From NCBI GenBank assembly GCA_947372225.1, contig CANBSV010000008.1, positions 1 through 46,722 on the forward strand: DNA of 46,722 bases, read 5' to 3'. The position numbers were made by a program, and so were the translations under genes. Of the stretch, positions 7,024-17,549 are shown in pieces; position 1 is the stretch's first letter; each line of letters starts with the position of its first letter. This DNA is from Burkholderiales bacterium (GTDB lineage: Bacteria; Pseudomonadota; Gammaproteobacteria; Burkholderiales; Burkholderiaceae_C). The notes beneath the pieces were generated by a model, which was not told where the DNA came from, ran no database searches, and worked only from the letters and a program-made list of their open reading frames with translations.

Positions 7024-8903
7024 TGGATGACGCCCCCCGGTCGCCGGAACGCAGACAGTCCGACCGGCGACGCCGAGCTCGGGGTGTGCGGCCTGAGGAG
7101 TCATGGTTTGGCGCGTTCATTCGCGACTCGGACACGCTGTCACAGGAGGAGTCCGATCCCTATCCAGCCGAGGTGGCAACAGAGCTAGATTCCCCCTTGT
7201 TGCCCGACAGCGGTTTGGGTAGTGCCCCGACCGGCTCATCGACGTTCCATCGCATCTTCCGCGCATTCCTTAGCGCGCGGGCGGCGCTGGGTTTGGCGCT
7301 GATCCTCACGCTGGCATTGGCGGGTTTTTTCGGCGCATCTCCCGGCCGAGGCGTGCTGATTGGCAGCTTCGTCTACGCTGTCTTGGCGGTTGCCGTGTGG
7401 CTGGTGCCGCCGATGAGCGTGGTCGAGCGGCGTGGTCCGGCAGTGCTCAGCCGGCGGCAATGGCTTGCGTGCATCGGCGTTGACATCGCCAGTTTCATGG
7501 CGTTGCATGCGTTGTCCCCCACCAGCAACCTCAATTACGTGGCGCTGCTGGTGTTGCCGGTGCTGATGGCCGGTGTTCTGACGCCTCGCGTACAGGCGCT
7601 CGCCACGGCCGCTGCGGTGGTGCTCTTGTTGCTGGGCAATGCCTGGTTGGGACTGCTCGCCGGCGGCGAGGCGACATCGTTGTTGTCGCAGGTTGGATTG
7701 GCGGGCAGCGGGTTGTTGGTGATCACCCTGCTGGCCAGTGAACTGGCGACCCGGCTCGCGCGCGAGGAGTCGTCGGCCAGAGACAGTCTGGAGCTGGCCC
7801 GTCAGCAGGCGCAGCTCAACCGGCTGGTCATCGAGGAGATGCAAGACGGCGTTCTGGTCGTCGACCGGGCGGGTCGGGTGCGCGCTGCCAACCCGGCCGC
7901 CAGGCGCTTGCTGGCACGTCGCGGCACCGGTAAACCGGCCCCGTTTCAGTTGCGCGGGGTCGAGGCCTGGGGCGACCTCGTGAAGACCGTTGAGCGAGGA
8001 TTCCATGAGGCCGTCTGGCCTGAGGCAGGGCGAGACGTCGTGCTCCATTTTCAGCAGGGAGCCACACGCACGTTGCGCGTACGGATCCGCTTCACGCGCG
8101 GTGCCGACGAGCCCTCAGCCGAAGAGTTGTGCGTCTTGCTGCTCGAAGATGTGCGCAGCCTCCAGGCCCGTATGCGGCAGGAAAAGCTTGCGGCCATGGG
8201 GCGAGTTTCGGCCGGCATAGCGCACGAAATCCGCAACCCGCTGGCCGCCATCGGTCAGGCCAACGCGCTGCTTTCGGAGGATGCGGAAACACCTCAGCAG
8301 CAGCAACTCACACGCATGGTCGCCGACAACGTGAAGCGTCTCAAGCGCATCGTTGATGACGTGATGCAGGTGGCGCCAGGCGGGGCCGTCGGCGCCGAAG
8401 CGATCGACGTGAACTGCGAGGTGGCTGCCGTGTGCGCCGATTGGGCGCGCTCCAATTCAATCGAGCTGGGCGAAGGCAGCGTCCTCAAGATCGAATTGCC
8501 GCAGCAGCCACTGGCCGCGGTGTTCGAGGTTGAGCACCTGCGGCGTTTGCTGATCAACCTTCTGGATAACGCCAGGTTGCACGCGACCGATCTGCCATCA
8601 GCGGTGCACGTTCGGCTGGTCGGCTTGGACGACGCCACGGTGCAACTCAGCATCAGCAGCGACGGGGCCATCATCCCTGAGGATGTCGAGCGGTACCTTT
8701 TCGAGCCCTTCTTCTCGACGCGCAGTCGGGGCACGGGCTTGGGCTTGTACATTTGCCGACAACTGTGCGACCAGCACGGCGCCAGCATCGATTACAGGCT
8801 TCGCCCGCCTTCCGAGTCCAACCGAAACGATTTTTTCGTCAACATGCGTCGTTCGGCTGTAGCACCGCCAAACCCCTTGGCTGTGCCCCCCGTTTTGGCC
8901 TGA
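7023..8903 (+). CDS. pilS: PilS-like sensor histidine kinase
   Basis: A membrane sensor kinase of 626 residues. An unusually long, charged N-terminal region of about 80 residues (rich in R, D and E) precedes a hydrophobic block of about six helices (residues ~85-245). A PAS-type domain follows (LVIEEMQDGVLVVDRAGRVRAANPAA is its first part), then HisKA with the phosphorylated His401 in AHEIRNPLAA, then HATPase_c with N-box NLLDNARLHA and G-box GTGLGLYICRQL. In Pseudomonas, PilS phosphorylates PilR to control type IV pilin; that role here is inferred from similarity. I chose the ATG at 7023 over the TTG at 7020 because it overlaps the upstream stop. PilR follows after 9 bp. Confidence 0.88.
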   Translation: MDDAPRSPERRQSDRRRRARGVRPEESWFGAFIRDSDTLSQEESDPYPAEVATELDSPLLPDSGLGSAPTGSSTFHRIFRAFLSARAALGLALILTLALAGFFGASPGRGVLIGSFVYAVLAVAVWLVPPMSVVERRGPAVLSRRQWLACIGVDIASFMALHALSPTSNLNYVALLVLPVLMAGVLTPRVQALATAAAVVLLLLGNAWLGLLAGGEATSLLSQVGLAGSGLLVITLLASELATRLAREESSARDSLELARQQAQLNRLVIEEMQDGVLVVDRAGRVRAANPAARRLLARRGTGKPAPFQLRGVEAWGDLVKTVERGFHEAVWPEAGRDVVLHFQQGATRTLRVRIRFTRGADEPSAEELCVLLLEDVRSLQARMRQEKLAAMGRVSAGIAHEIRNPLAAIGQANALLSEDAETPQQQQLTRMVADNVKRLKRIVDDVMQVAPGGAVGAEAIDVNCEVAAVCADWARSNSIELGEGSVLKIELPQQPLAAVFEVEHLRRLLINLLDNARLHATDLPSAVHVRLVGLDDATVQLSISSDGAIIPEDVERYLFEPFFSTRSRGTGLGLYICRQLCDQHGASIDYRLRPPSESNRNDFFVNMRRSAVAPPNPLAVPPVLA

Positions 8904-8912
8904 TCGCTTCCA

Positions 8913-10517
8913 ATGCCATCGTCCGACCCACTCAGTTTGCTCGTCATCGACGACGAGCCCGATCTGCGCACACTGTACGAGCTGACGCTGATTCGCGAGG
9001 GCTATGACATTGAGACGGCTGGAAGTGTCGAGGATGCGTGTGCCTTGTTGCGCGAGCGCACCTTCAGTGCAGTGATCACCGACATGCGATTGCCCGACGG
9101 TTCGGGGCTCGATGTGTTGAACTTCATCGAGAGTCACGCGAGGCACGAGAAGACGATCGTCATCACGGCCTACGGTTCGGCCGAAAACGCTGTGGAGGCT
9201 CTGAAGGCCGGCGCGTACGATTACTTGACGAAGCCTGTGGACCTCAAGCAGTTCCGCTCTGTGGTGGCTTCTGCTCTTGGGCGAGGCCCGGAAACAGCAC
9301 CGAGTACGCCATTGGCGAGCCTGCCCGCAAGGGGCGCCGCCGCGCACCCAGCGTCACCCTCATCCGTTGCTGCCGGTGCGTCGCCGGTACCGATGGCGGC
9401 GCCTCGTGTTCCGTCGAGCAGCGCGCTCAAGCGCATGGCTGGCCAGTCGGCGGCCATGGATCAAGTCCGCATGCTGGTGGGCAAGGTGGCTCGCAGCATG
9501 GCCCCCGTGCTGGTTCAAGGCGAATCGGGCACGGGCAAGGAGCTGGTGGCGCGTGCCATCCACGAAATCAGCACCCGCAGCAGGCATCCGTTCATTGCAG
9601 TCAACTGCGGAGCCATTCCCGAAAACCTCCTCGAGGCCGAGTTCTTTGGCTACCGCCGTGGTGCTTTTACCGGCGCGAACGAGGACCGGGAAGGGTTTTT
9701 TCAGGCGGCCGATGGCGGTACCTTGTTCCTGGATGAGATCGGCGATTTGCCCTTGTCGATGCAGTCAAAGTTGCTGCGCGCGGTGCAGGAGCGGTCCGTC
9801 AGGCCGGTCGGTGCGGTCAGCGAGGTGCCCGCGAACGTTCGGCTGCTCAGTGCGACCCACAAGGATCTGGCCAATGAGGTGCAGGCCGGGCGTTTCCGGC
9901 AGGACCTGTATTACCGGCTCAATGTCATTCAGATTCGCGTGCCAGCCCTGCGCGAGCGGCTGGGTGATCTGGGCAGCATCGCGGAACAGTTCCTCGAGCG
10001 CATTGCCCGGGATGCGGGCGTCTGGCCGGCCCCGACGTTGACGCCCGAGGCATTGCTGCACCTGTCGCACTACCCTTTCCCGGGCAACGTGCGCGAACTC
10101 GAGAATCTGCTGCATCGTGCCGTGGCGCTGTCGGGCGGTGACGTCATCGATGCGGCTGACCTCGGCCTTCCAGCCGAGGTTGCTGCGGGCGCCGCTCCGT
10201 CAGGTTTCGGTGGTCTGGTCGAGTCTGCGGTTGTCGAATCGCGATCGTCGGCGCCGGCAGGTGTTTCCATCGCTCCTGTCGATTCAGCAGGCAGCGAATT
10301 GCCGAACGATCTGGCGGCACATCTTGATGACGTCGAGCGCGACATTCTTTGGCGCTCGCTTGAGCGACATCGTTTCAATCGCACCGCAGCAGGAGCGAGC
10401 CTGGGCCTCTCGCTGCGGCAGATGCGCTATCGGATGGCCCGCCTGAACGTGATGCCGGGCGGGGACTCTCAGGCGCACTCCGATGCGGACAGTGATGTCG
10501 AGCGTGGAAGCCCCTGA
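8913..10517 (+). CDS. pilR: PilR-like sigma-54-dependent response regulator
   Basis: A 534-residue NtrC-family activator. The receiver domain has the acidic pocket DDE at 13-15, phosphoacceptor Asp57 (VITDMRLPDGSG) and KP near residue 107. A long Ala/Pro/Ser linker follows. The AAA+ domain has Walker A GESGTGKE at residues 203-210 and the sigma-54 contact loop GAFTGA. The C-terminal Fis-type helix-turn-helix reads NRTAAGASLGLSLRQMRYRM. Such proteins open RpoN promoters by ATP hydrolysis. The gene directly follows the kinase, and ampD overlaps its 3' end. No type IV pilin gene lies in the window, so the target is inferred only from family resemblance. Confidence 0.9.
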   Translation: MPSSDPLSLLVIDDEPDLRTLYELTLIREGYDIETAGSVEDACALLRERTFSAVITDMRLPDGSGLDVLNFIESHARHEKTIVITAYGSAENAVEALKAGAYDYLTKPVDLKQFRSVVASALGRGPETAPSTPLASLPARGAAAHPASPSSVAAGASPVPMAAPRVPSSSALKRMAGQSAAMDQVRMLVGKVARSMAPVLVQGESGTGKELVARAIHEISTRSRHPFIAVNCGAIPENLLEAEFFGYRRGAFTGANEDREGFFQAADGGTLFLDEIGDLPLSMQSKLLRAVQERSVRPVGAVSEVPANVRLLSATHKDLANEVQAGRFRQDLYYRLNVIQIRVPALRERLGDLGSIAEQFLERIARDAGVWPAPTLTPEALLHLSHYPFPGNVRELENLLHRAVALSGGDVIDAADLGLPAEVAAGAAPSGFGGLVESAVVESRSSAPAGVSIAPVDSAGSELPNDLAAHLDDVERDILWRSLERHRFNRTAAGASLGLSLRQMRYRMARLNVMPGGDSQAHSDADSDVERGSP

Positions 10518-11100
10518 GCCGACAGCCGAATGGGACGGCGGTTGGTGGTCACGCGCACGGCGGTGCCCCTCGCCCAATTTCGGGCCACGACCGACGGGTG
10601 TTGAACCGAGCCTGGTGGTCGTGCACTCGATCAGCCTGCCTCCCGGTGTTTACGGTGGCGATGAGGTCGAGCGTTTTTTCCTGAACCAGTTGGACACCTC
10701 GGCGCATCCGTACTTTGAGGTGTTGCGCGATGTCAGTGTGTCCGCGCACTTCTTTATCCGTCGCGATGGCAGTTGCGTCCAGTTCGTGTCTTGCCGAGAC
10801 CGTGCCTGGCATGCGGGCGTGTCGATCTGGCGCGGCAGGTCCAACTGCAACGACTTTTCCGTGGGCATCGAACTCGAGGGCCTTGAAGGGGAAGCCTTTG
10901 AGAGCGCGCAGTACGCCATCTTGTGCGACTTGCTGCAGGCCCTGGCCGGCAGGGGGGCATGCCTTGATCTGGCAGGCCACGAACACGTGTCCGCCGGGCG
11001 CAAGGCAGATCCGGGCAGGCGCTTTGACTGGCAGCGGGTGATCGCGAGTCTGGATTGGCCATCTGAGTGTTTTCCCGAGGCCGTCGCCTCAGGGATTTGA
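10495..11100 (+). CDS. ampD: 1,6-anhydro-N-acetylmuramyl-L-alanine amidase AmpD
   Basis: A cytoplasmic zinc amidase that cleaves anhydro-muropeptides during peptidoglycan recycling; in many bacteria it thereby keeps AmpC beta-lactamase induction low. The protein (201 aa from the ATG at 10495) has the amidase_2 fold. The zinc ligands expected for AmpD are visible in VVHSISLPPG, GHEHVSAGRKADPG (His and the later Asp) and the AHFFIRRDG segment. An ATG at 10483 would add four residues; both starts lie inside the end of pilR, so the two genes overlap by about 20-35 bp. The spacer downstream carries repeated 10-mers and the nrdA control region. Confidence 0.94.
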   Translation: MSSVEAPEPTAEWDGGWWSRARRCPSPNFGPRPTGVEPSLVVVHSISLPPGVYGGDEVERFFLNQLDTSAHPYFEVLRDVSVSAHFFIRRDGSCVQFVSCRDRAWHAGVSIWRGRSNCNDFSVGIELEGLEGEAFESAQYAILCDLLQALAGRGACLDLAGHEHVSAGRKADPGRRFDWQRVIASLDWPSECFPEAVASGI

Positions 11101-11170
11101 CGCCGGCGAATGGCGCGCCGACAGCATCGGCCAAAGTCCACGGAGGCCGCCGATGCGGAGCGTGAGCATT

Positions 11171-11262
11171 GGCGCGTGATGCAGCCCAAGTCTGGGCGGC
11201 AAGCCAATGAATTCGGGGCTTGTTGATCACGCGCCGAGCAAATGCGCGGTGGCGCGTGATGC
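11171..11262. repeat. Three alternating copies of the 10-mer GGCGCGTGAT
   Basis: GGCGCGTGAT occurs at 11171-11180 and 11251-11260 in direct orientation, each followed by GC. Its exact complement ATCACGCGCC is at 11226-11235. Copies two and three form a perfect 10-bp hairpin with a 15-nt loop; copies one and two can form an alternative hairpin. A further inverted pair, CATTGGC (11167-11173) and GCCAATG (11203-11209), overlaps copy one. The array lies between the ampD stop and the nrdA promoter, so it could be a set of protein-binding sites or an ampD 3' structure. Confidence 0.7.
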
Positions 11263-11340
11263 CGACGTCAAGCAGGGATGCTTCGCCACGAAGAAGCGCA
11301 TGCGCGTCGCCAGCACCGCCCGGATATATTTTCGTCCGAC

Positions 11341-11356
11341 ACACTATCGGTAGTGC
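11341..11356 (+). promoter_or_regulatory. NrdR-like box 1 upstream of nrdA
   Basis: ACACTATCGGTAGTGC contains the perfect palindrome CACTA-TCGG-TAGTG (centre 11348.5) and fits the known 16-bp NrdR operator pattern, approximately ACACWATATATWGTGT. It directly abuts the -35 element of the nrdA promoter. Its centre is 31 bp from that of the second box; paired NrdR boxes are typically about three helical turns apart. Confidence 0.75.
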
Positions 11357-11385
11357 TTGAAGGTCGCTGAACCCACAGATATAGT
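11357..11385 (+). promoter_or_regulatory. Sigma-70-type promoter of nrdAB
   Basis: A -35 TTGAAG (11357-11362) and a -10 TATAGT (11380-11385) separated by exactly 17 bp, predicting a start near 11392. The NrdR-like boxes lie immediately before the -35 and over the -10, the expected arrangement for repression by NrdR when dNTP/ATP levels are adequate. The predicted 5' UTR before the nrdA start is about 340 nt. Confidence 0.7.
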
Positions 11386-11387
11386 GT
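11372..11387 (+). promoter_or_regulatory. NrdR-like box 2 overlapping the nrdA -10
   Basis: CCCACAGATATAGTGT matches the NrdR operator pattern well in its right half (ATATAGTGT) and poorly in its left. It covers the -10 TATAGT. The 31-bp centre-to-centre distance from box 1 is the main support. The imperfect half suggests a weaker second site. Confidence 0.6.
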
Positions 11388-11391
11388 GTTC

Positions 11392-11733
11392 ATGCGCCAA
11401 GCCAATCTCGCGAACCCCCGATGAGCACTCGGCTCGCGGTGTTTCGGGGAAACGGCTCTGGCGAGCCTTTCAGCACGACCGCAGGCATGTCACGCGGCGC
11501 CCGCCCAGGTCCTAGCGGTCGTGTTCGGGGTGGGGCGAAGCGCGGCTCTTCGCCCAGTCAGATTTCCTTGTCCACGCGTACTGATGCCGTCACGGGCTCG
11601 GCGCTTTTACGTCACCCCCTCCCATACATGGCGTGAGTTGACTCGTTGACCTCGAGAGGTGGTTCCTCCACCCATGCGACTCGAACGACCAGACGATTTT
11701 TTGCACCAGCAGATTCAAAAGAAGAGGACATCC
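11392..11733 (+). promoter_or_regulatory. Long, hairpin-rich 5' leader of nrdA
   Basis: From the predicted start to the nrdA ATG there are about 340 nt with no convincing gene. Perfect inverted repeats follow one another: CCCCGA 11416-11421 with TCGGGG 11444-11449; GTTTC 11441-11445 with GAAAC 11449-11453; GGCTC 11454-11458 with GAGCC 11463-11467; CACGACCGC 11474-11482 with GCGGTCGTG 11515-11523, enclosing GCGG 11494-11497 with CCGC 11501-11504; and GGGCGAAG 11533-11540 with CTTCGCCC 11548-11555. Some pairs exclude each other, as in switching leaders. No known riboswitch core is recognised. The last hairpin lacks a clean U-tract. Downstream (11560-11720) I see little structure. Confidence 0.5.
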
Positions 11734-14649
<2,916 letters not shown>

Positions 14650-14773
14650 GTCTGTGCGCTGTGGTTCGACGCCCAGGCGCAACATCGATGTTGGAGTTGG
14701 ACGGTTATTGGACAAGTAATGCTTTGTGTTTTTTCACATCGCTTGGATAATTCTTAGTTACTGGAAGCGCACC

Positions 14774-15973
14774 ATGTTGTTTTGGGAAGACGAAATCAAA
14801 TCGACGGTACCCCCTCAGGGAGCTTTCCCGAGGTCGGCTGCCCCCGAAATATTTCAGGATCAAATGGCCAAGGCTAGCGCCCAGCGATCAGTTTCCACGC
14901 CTGCCTTGTCTGCTGAACCGATTATTCGTCCGGGGGTCAGTAAACCGGCTGAAGGCCAACGCGTCGTGGCGGCCGACAAGCGAATCATCAACGGCCGGAC
15001 CGACGTGAATCAACTGGTCCCATTCAAGTACAAATGGGCCTGGGAAAAATACCTTGCCACCTGTGCAAACCACTGGATGCCGCAAGAGGTCAACATGTCG
15101 CGCGACATTGCGACCTGGAAGGACCCTAATGGCCTGAGTGATGACGAGCGGCGCATCATCATGCGTAATCTTGGGTTTTTCGTCACGGCTGATTCTCTCG
15201 CGGCCAACAACATCGTGTTGGGTACTTACCGGCACATCACGGCCCCCGAATGTCGCCAGTTCCTGTTGAGGCAGGCTTTTGAAGAGGCCATTCATACCCA
15301 CGCCTACCAGTACATCGTCGAATCTTTGGGTTTGGACGAGGGTGAAATCTTCAACGCCTACAACGAAGTAGCCTCGATCCGCGACAAGGATCAGTTCCTG
15401 ATCCCATTCATCGAAGCGGTGATGAACCCGCACTTCAATACTGGTTCGCTTGAAAACGATCAAACCTTGCTCAAGTCTTTGATTGTTTTTGCCTGCTTGA
15501 TGGAGGGCTTGTTCTTCTATGTGGGTTTCACGCAGATTCTTGCTTTGGGCCGTCAGAACAAGATGACTGGTGCATCAACCCAGTACCAGTACATCCTGCG
15601 TGACGAGTCGATGCATTGCAATTTCGGCATTGACCTCATCAACCAGATCAAACTTGAAAACCCGCTCCTGTGGACTGCCGATTTCAAAGCTGAAATCAAG
15701 GCGCTTTTCATGAAAGCGGTGGACCTTGAGTATCGTTATGCTGAGGACACCATGCCGCGTGGTGTGCTGGGCATGAATGCATCCATGTTCAAGGGCTATC
15801 TGCGGTACATCGCCAATCGCCGGGCGACGCAAATTGGCCTCGAAGCACTTTTCCCGAATGAGGAAAATCCATTTCCCTGGATGAGCGAAATGATTGACCT
15901 GAAGAAGGAAGGTAATTTCTTCGAAGTGCGCGTGACCGAATATCAGTCGGGTGGAGCGCTCTCGTGGGATTGA
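14774..15973 (+). CDS. nrdB: Ribonucleoside-diphosphate reductase class Ia, beta subunit
   Basis: NrdB holds the diiron-tyrosyl radical used by NrdA. The start at 14774 (MLFWEDEIKSTV, 399 aa) has GGAAG upstream. The metal and radical residues are all in place: Asp140 (TADSLAANN), Glu171 and His174 with radical Tyr178 (EAIHTHAYQY), and a second Glu/Glu/His set in LMEGLFFY and RDESMHCNF. It therefore looks like a functional tyrosyl-radical class Ia enzyme. The 124-bp spacer after nrdA and the first part of nrdB look richer in A+T than the neighbours, and the spacer could hold an extra promoter (TTGGAC and TTGGATAATTC are present), though nothing is convincing. Confidence 0.96.
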   Translation: MLFWEDEIKSTVPPQGAFPRSAAPEIFQDQMAKASAQRSVSTPALSAEPIIRPGVSKPAEGQRVVAADKRIINGRTDVNQLVPFKYKWAWEKYLATCANHWMPQEVNMSRDIATWKDPNGLSDDERRIIMRNLGFFVTADSLAANNIVLGTYRHITAPECRQFLLRQAFEEAIHTHAYQYIVESLGLDEGEIFNAYNEVASIRDKDQFLIPFIEAVMNPHFNTGSLENDQTLLKSLIVFACLMEGLFFYVGFTQILALGRQNKMTGASTQYQYILRDESMHCNFGIDLINQIKLENPLLWTADFKAEIKALFMKAVDLEYRYAEDTMPRGVLGMNASMFKGYLRYIANRRATQIGLEALFPNEENPFPWMSEMIDLKKEGNFFEVRVTEYQSGGALSWD

Positions 15974-16156
15974 TGTGAACGGCTCAATATTTGCAAATCG
16001 AGCGCTGCTGACGCAAAAGCGGCATGGTCGGTTTGACACCCCATTCATTGCACCGGGGCGCCTGTCAAGGGCAGTTTCTGGGCGGTGAATAGCTGTCTGA
16101 CTCCGGCGTTTCGCCGAAACAGAACAGTGTTTCTTTAACTGTTAAGGAGAAACGTG

Positions 16157-16552
16157 ATGGCAACTGCGAAGAAGGCCGCTCCGGCCACCAAGGCCGCCCC
16201 TGCGAAGAAGGCTGCTGCACCTGCGAAGAAGGCTGCTGCACCTGCGAAGAAGGCTGCAGCCCCTGCGAAGAAGGCAGCTGCACCTGCGAAGAAGGCCGCT
16301 GCACCTGCGAAGAAGGCCGCTGCGCCTGCGAAGAAGGCAGCTGCACCTGCGAAGAAGGCTGCTGCGCCTGCGAAGAAGGCTGCTGCGCCTGCGAAGAAGG
16401 CCGCTGCACCTGCGAAGAAGGCAGTCACCAAGCCTGCTGCGGAAGCCAAGCCTGCAGCCAAAAAGGCCGCTGCCAAGCCGGCTGCGCCTGCAGCCAAGAC
16501 GACCCTCAGCCCACAGGCTGCCTGGCCGTTCCCGACGGGTACCAAGCCCTGA
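16157..16552 (+). CDS. AlgP/histone H1-like Lys-Ala-Pro repeat protein
   Basis: A highly basic 131-residue protein built largely from the heptad AAAPAKK, resembling the C-terminal tail of eukaryotic histone H1 and the bacterial AlgP/HctB-like proteins that bind and compact DNA. AAGGAGA at 16144-16150 fixes the ATG at 16157, with GTG at 16154 too close. The ordered part is minimal: a short N-terminus (MATAKKAAPATKAAPAKK), ten repeats, then KPAAEAKPAAKKAAAKPAAP and a distinct tail, LSPQAAWPFPTGTKP. It stands alone between nrdB and a strong terminator, so it is probably transcribed by itself. Binding to DNA is inferred from composition. Confidence 0.9.
   Translation: MATAKKAAPATKAAPAKKAAAPAKKAAAPAKKAAAPAKKAAAPAKKAAAPAKKAAAPAKKAAAPAKKAAAPAKKAAAPAKKAAAPAKKAVTKPAAEAKPAAKKAAAKPAAPAAKTTLSPQAAWPFPTGTKP
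16211..16420 (+). repeat. Ten tandem 21-bp units encoding AAAPAKK
   Basis: Ten in-frame 21-bp units run head to tail, preceded by a partial unit from about 16196. CCTGCGAAGAAG is invariant in nearly all, while the three alanine codons vary among GCT, GCC, GCA and GCG. Such arrays change copy number by slippage or recombination, which would alter the length of the basic tail in seven-residue steps. Confidence 0.95.
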
Positions 16553-16561
16553 TTCGGAGGG

Positions 16562-16615
16562 GCCCGCACGCGCGGGCTTCATCGAGCATCAAACCCGGCC
16601 GCGGCCGGGTTTTTT
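16562..16615 (+). terminator. Strong rho-independent terminator after the H1-like gene
   Basis: ACCCGGCC (16593-16600), a GC loop, GGCCGGGT (16603-16610), and a run of six T (16610-16615). A second GC hairpin (16562-16567 with 16572-16577) lies just before it. The convergent PfkB kinase gene ends five bases further on, so the structure also sits at the end of the minus-strand block, where its U-tract is weaker (TTT). Confidence 0.9.
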
Positions 16616-16619
16616 GTGC

Positions 16620-17525
16620 TCAAAGACCGAGAGCGGTCCTGTCGATCTGATGGTTTTGACCGCCGCGCGAGGCGATCTTCAGGGCACCGACGCGGTTGCC
16701 CAGTTCAACGCAGCGCTTCAGTGGCCAACCAAGTTCCAACCCGTACAGCAAGGCGCCGCGGAAGGCGTCGCCGCAGCCTGTGGGGTCCAGCACTTCGGTG
16801 GCGGGCACACCGGGCACATGGGTGCGCTGGCCTTGTTCCCATATGTCGCAGCCCTCGGCACCCAGCGTCACGATCACGCCAGCGAGATGCGACGTTGACA
16901 GCGACTCCAGGCTTTGGCCGGTGCGATCACACAGCATGCGGGCCTCGTAATCATTGACGGCGACCCACGTCGCCTGCGCGACAAAGCGCTTGAGTTCCTC
17001 GCCGTCGAACATCGGAAGACCCTGTCCCGGATCGAACACGAACGGAATCTTTGCCGCCGCGAGTTGATGCGCGTGCTCGATCATGGCGTCGCGGCCGTCC
17101 GGCGCGATGATGGCAATGCGGATGTCGTCGCGATCGGGTACCGGCGTGAGTTGCGCCGACTGCATCGCGCCGGGATGGAATGCGGTGATCTGGTTGTTGC
17201 TGCTGTCGGTGATGATGATGGCTTGGGCGGTGAAGTTGTCCGAGTCGAGCCGCACATGGTCCGTGCACAACCCCCAGTGTGCCAACCGCTGCAGGTACTG
17301 CTCGCCGTCACTGCCCAGCGCTGCCAGCACAAGCGGAACACCACCGAGCTGGCTCAATGTGTAGGCGATGTTGCCGGCGCAGCCACCAAATTCGCGCCGA
17401 AGCGTGGGCACAAGAAACGAGACGTTGAGGATGTGCACCTGTTCGGGCAGGATCTGTTCGGCAAAGCGGCCGCCAAACATGGTGATGGTGTCAAACGCGA
17501 GTGATCCGCAAATCAGGGCAGGCAT
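16620..17525 (-). CDS. PfkB-family carbohydrate/nucleoside kinase
   Basis: A 301-residue ribokinase-fold enzyme that transfers phosphate from ATP to a sugar or nucleoside hydroxyl. The glycine-rich N-terminal signature is FGGCAGNIAYTLSQLGG (residues ~47-63). The C-terminal signature DPTGCGDAFRGALLYGLELG (~247-266) contains the catalytic Asp and the anion-hole GCGD. The substrate cannot be fixed by eye; the sequence looks closer to adenosine kinase-like members than to fructokinase or ribokinase. The start MPALICGSLAFDTIT is preceded by GGAG. It is the last gene of the minus-strand block, 24 bp after the DUF3426 gene. Confidence 0.9.
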   Translation of the reverse strand: MPALICGSLAFDTITMFGGRFAEQILPEQVHILNVSFLVPTLRREFGGCAGNIAYTLSQLGGVPLVLAALGSDGEQYLQRLAHWGLCTDHVRLDSDNFTAQAIIITDSSNNQITAFHPGAMQSAQLTPVPDRDDIRIAIIAPDGRDAMIEHAHQLAAAKIPFVFDPGQGLPMFDGEELKRFVAQATWVAVNDYEARMLCDRTGQSLESLSTSHLAGVIVTLGAEGCDIWEQGQRTHVPGVPATEVLDPTGCGDAFRGALLYGLELGWPLKRCVELGNRVGALKIASRGGQNHQIDRTALGL

Positions 17526-17549
17526 GGGGGCTCCGGGGAGAGGGGAGTC

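Noticed and set aside
8913..10517. Sigma-54 (-24/-12) promoter as a PilR target in the window
   Set aside because: I found no convincing TGGCAC-N5-TTGC element in an intergenic region.
11421..11636. 71-codon frame in the nrdA leader
   Set aside because: No ribosome-binding site, Arg/Gly/Ser-rich translation without domain character, and it runs through the hairpins.
11392..11640. Cobalamin riboswitch in the nrdA leader
   Set aside because: The B12 box (GCCACTG-like) and the conserved core are missing; also class Ia RNR is not B12-dependent.
16135..16569. Repetitive Ala/Phe/Gly frames opposite the H1-like gene
   Set aside because: They are only the antisense reading of the 21-bp repeats.
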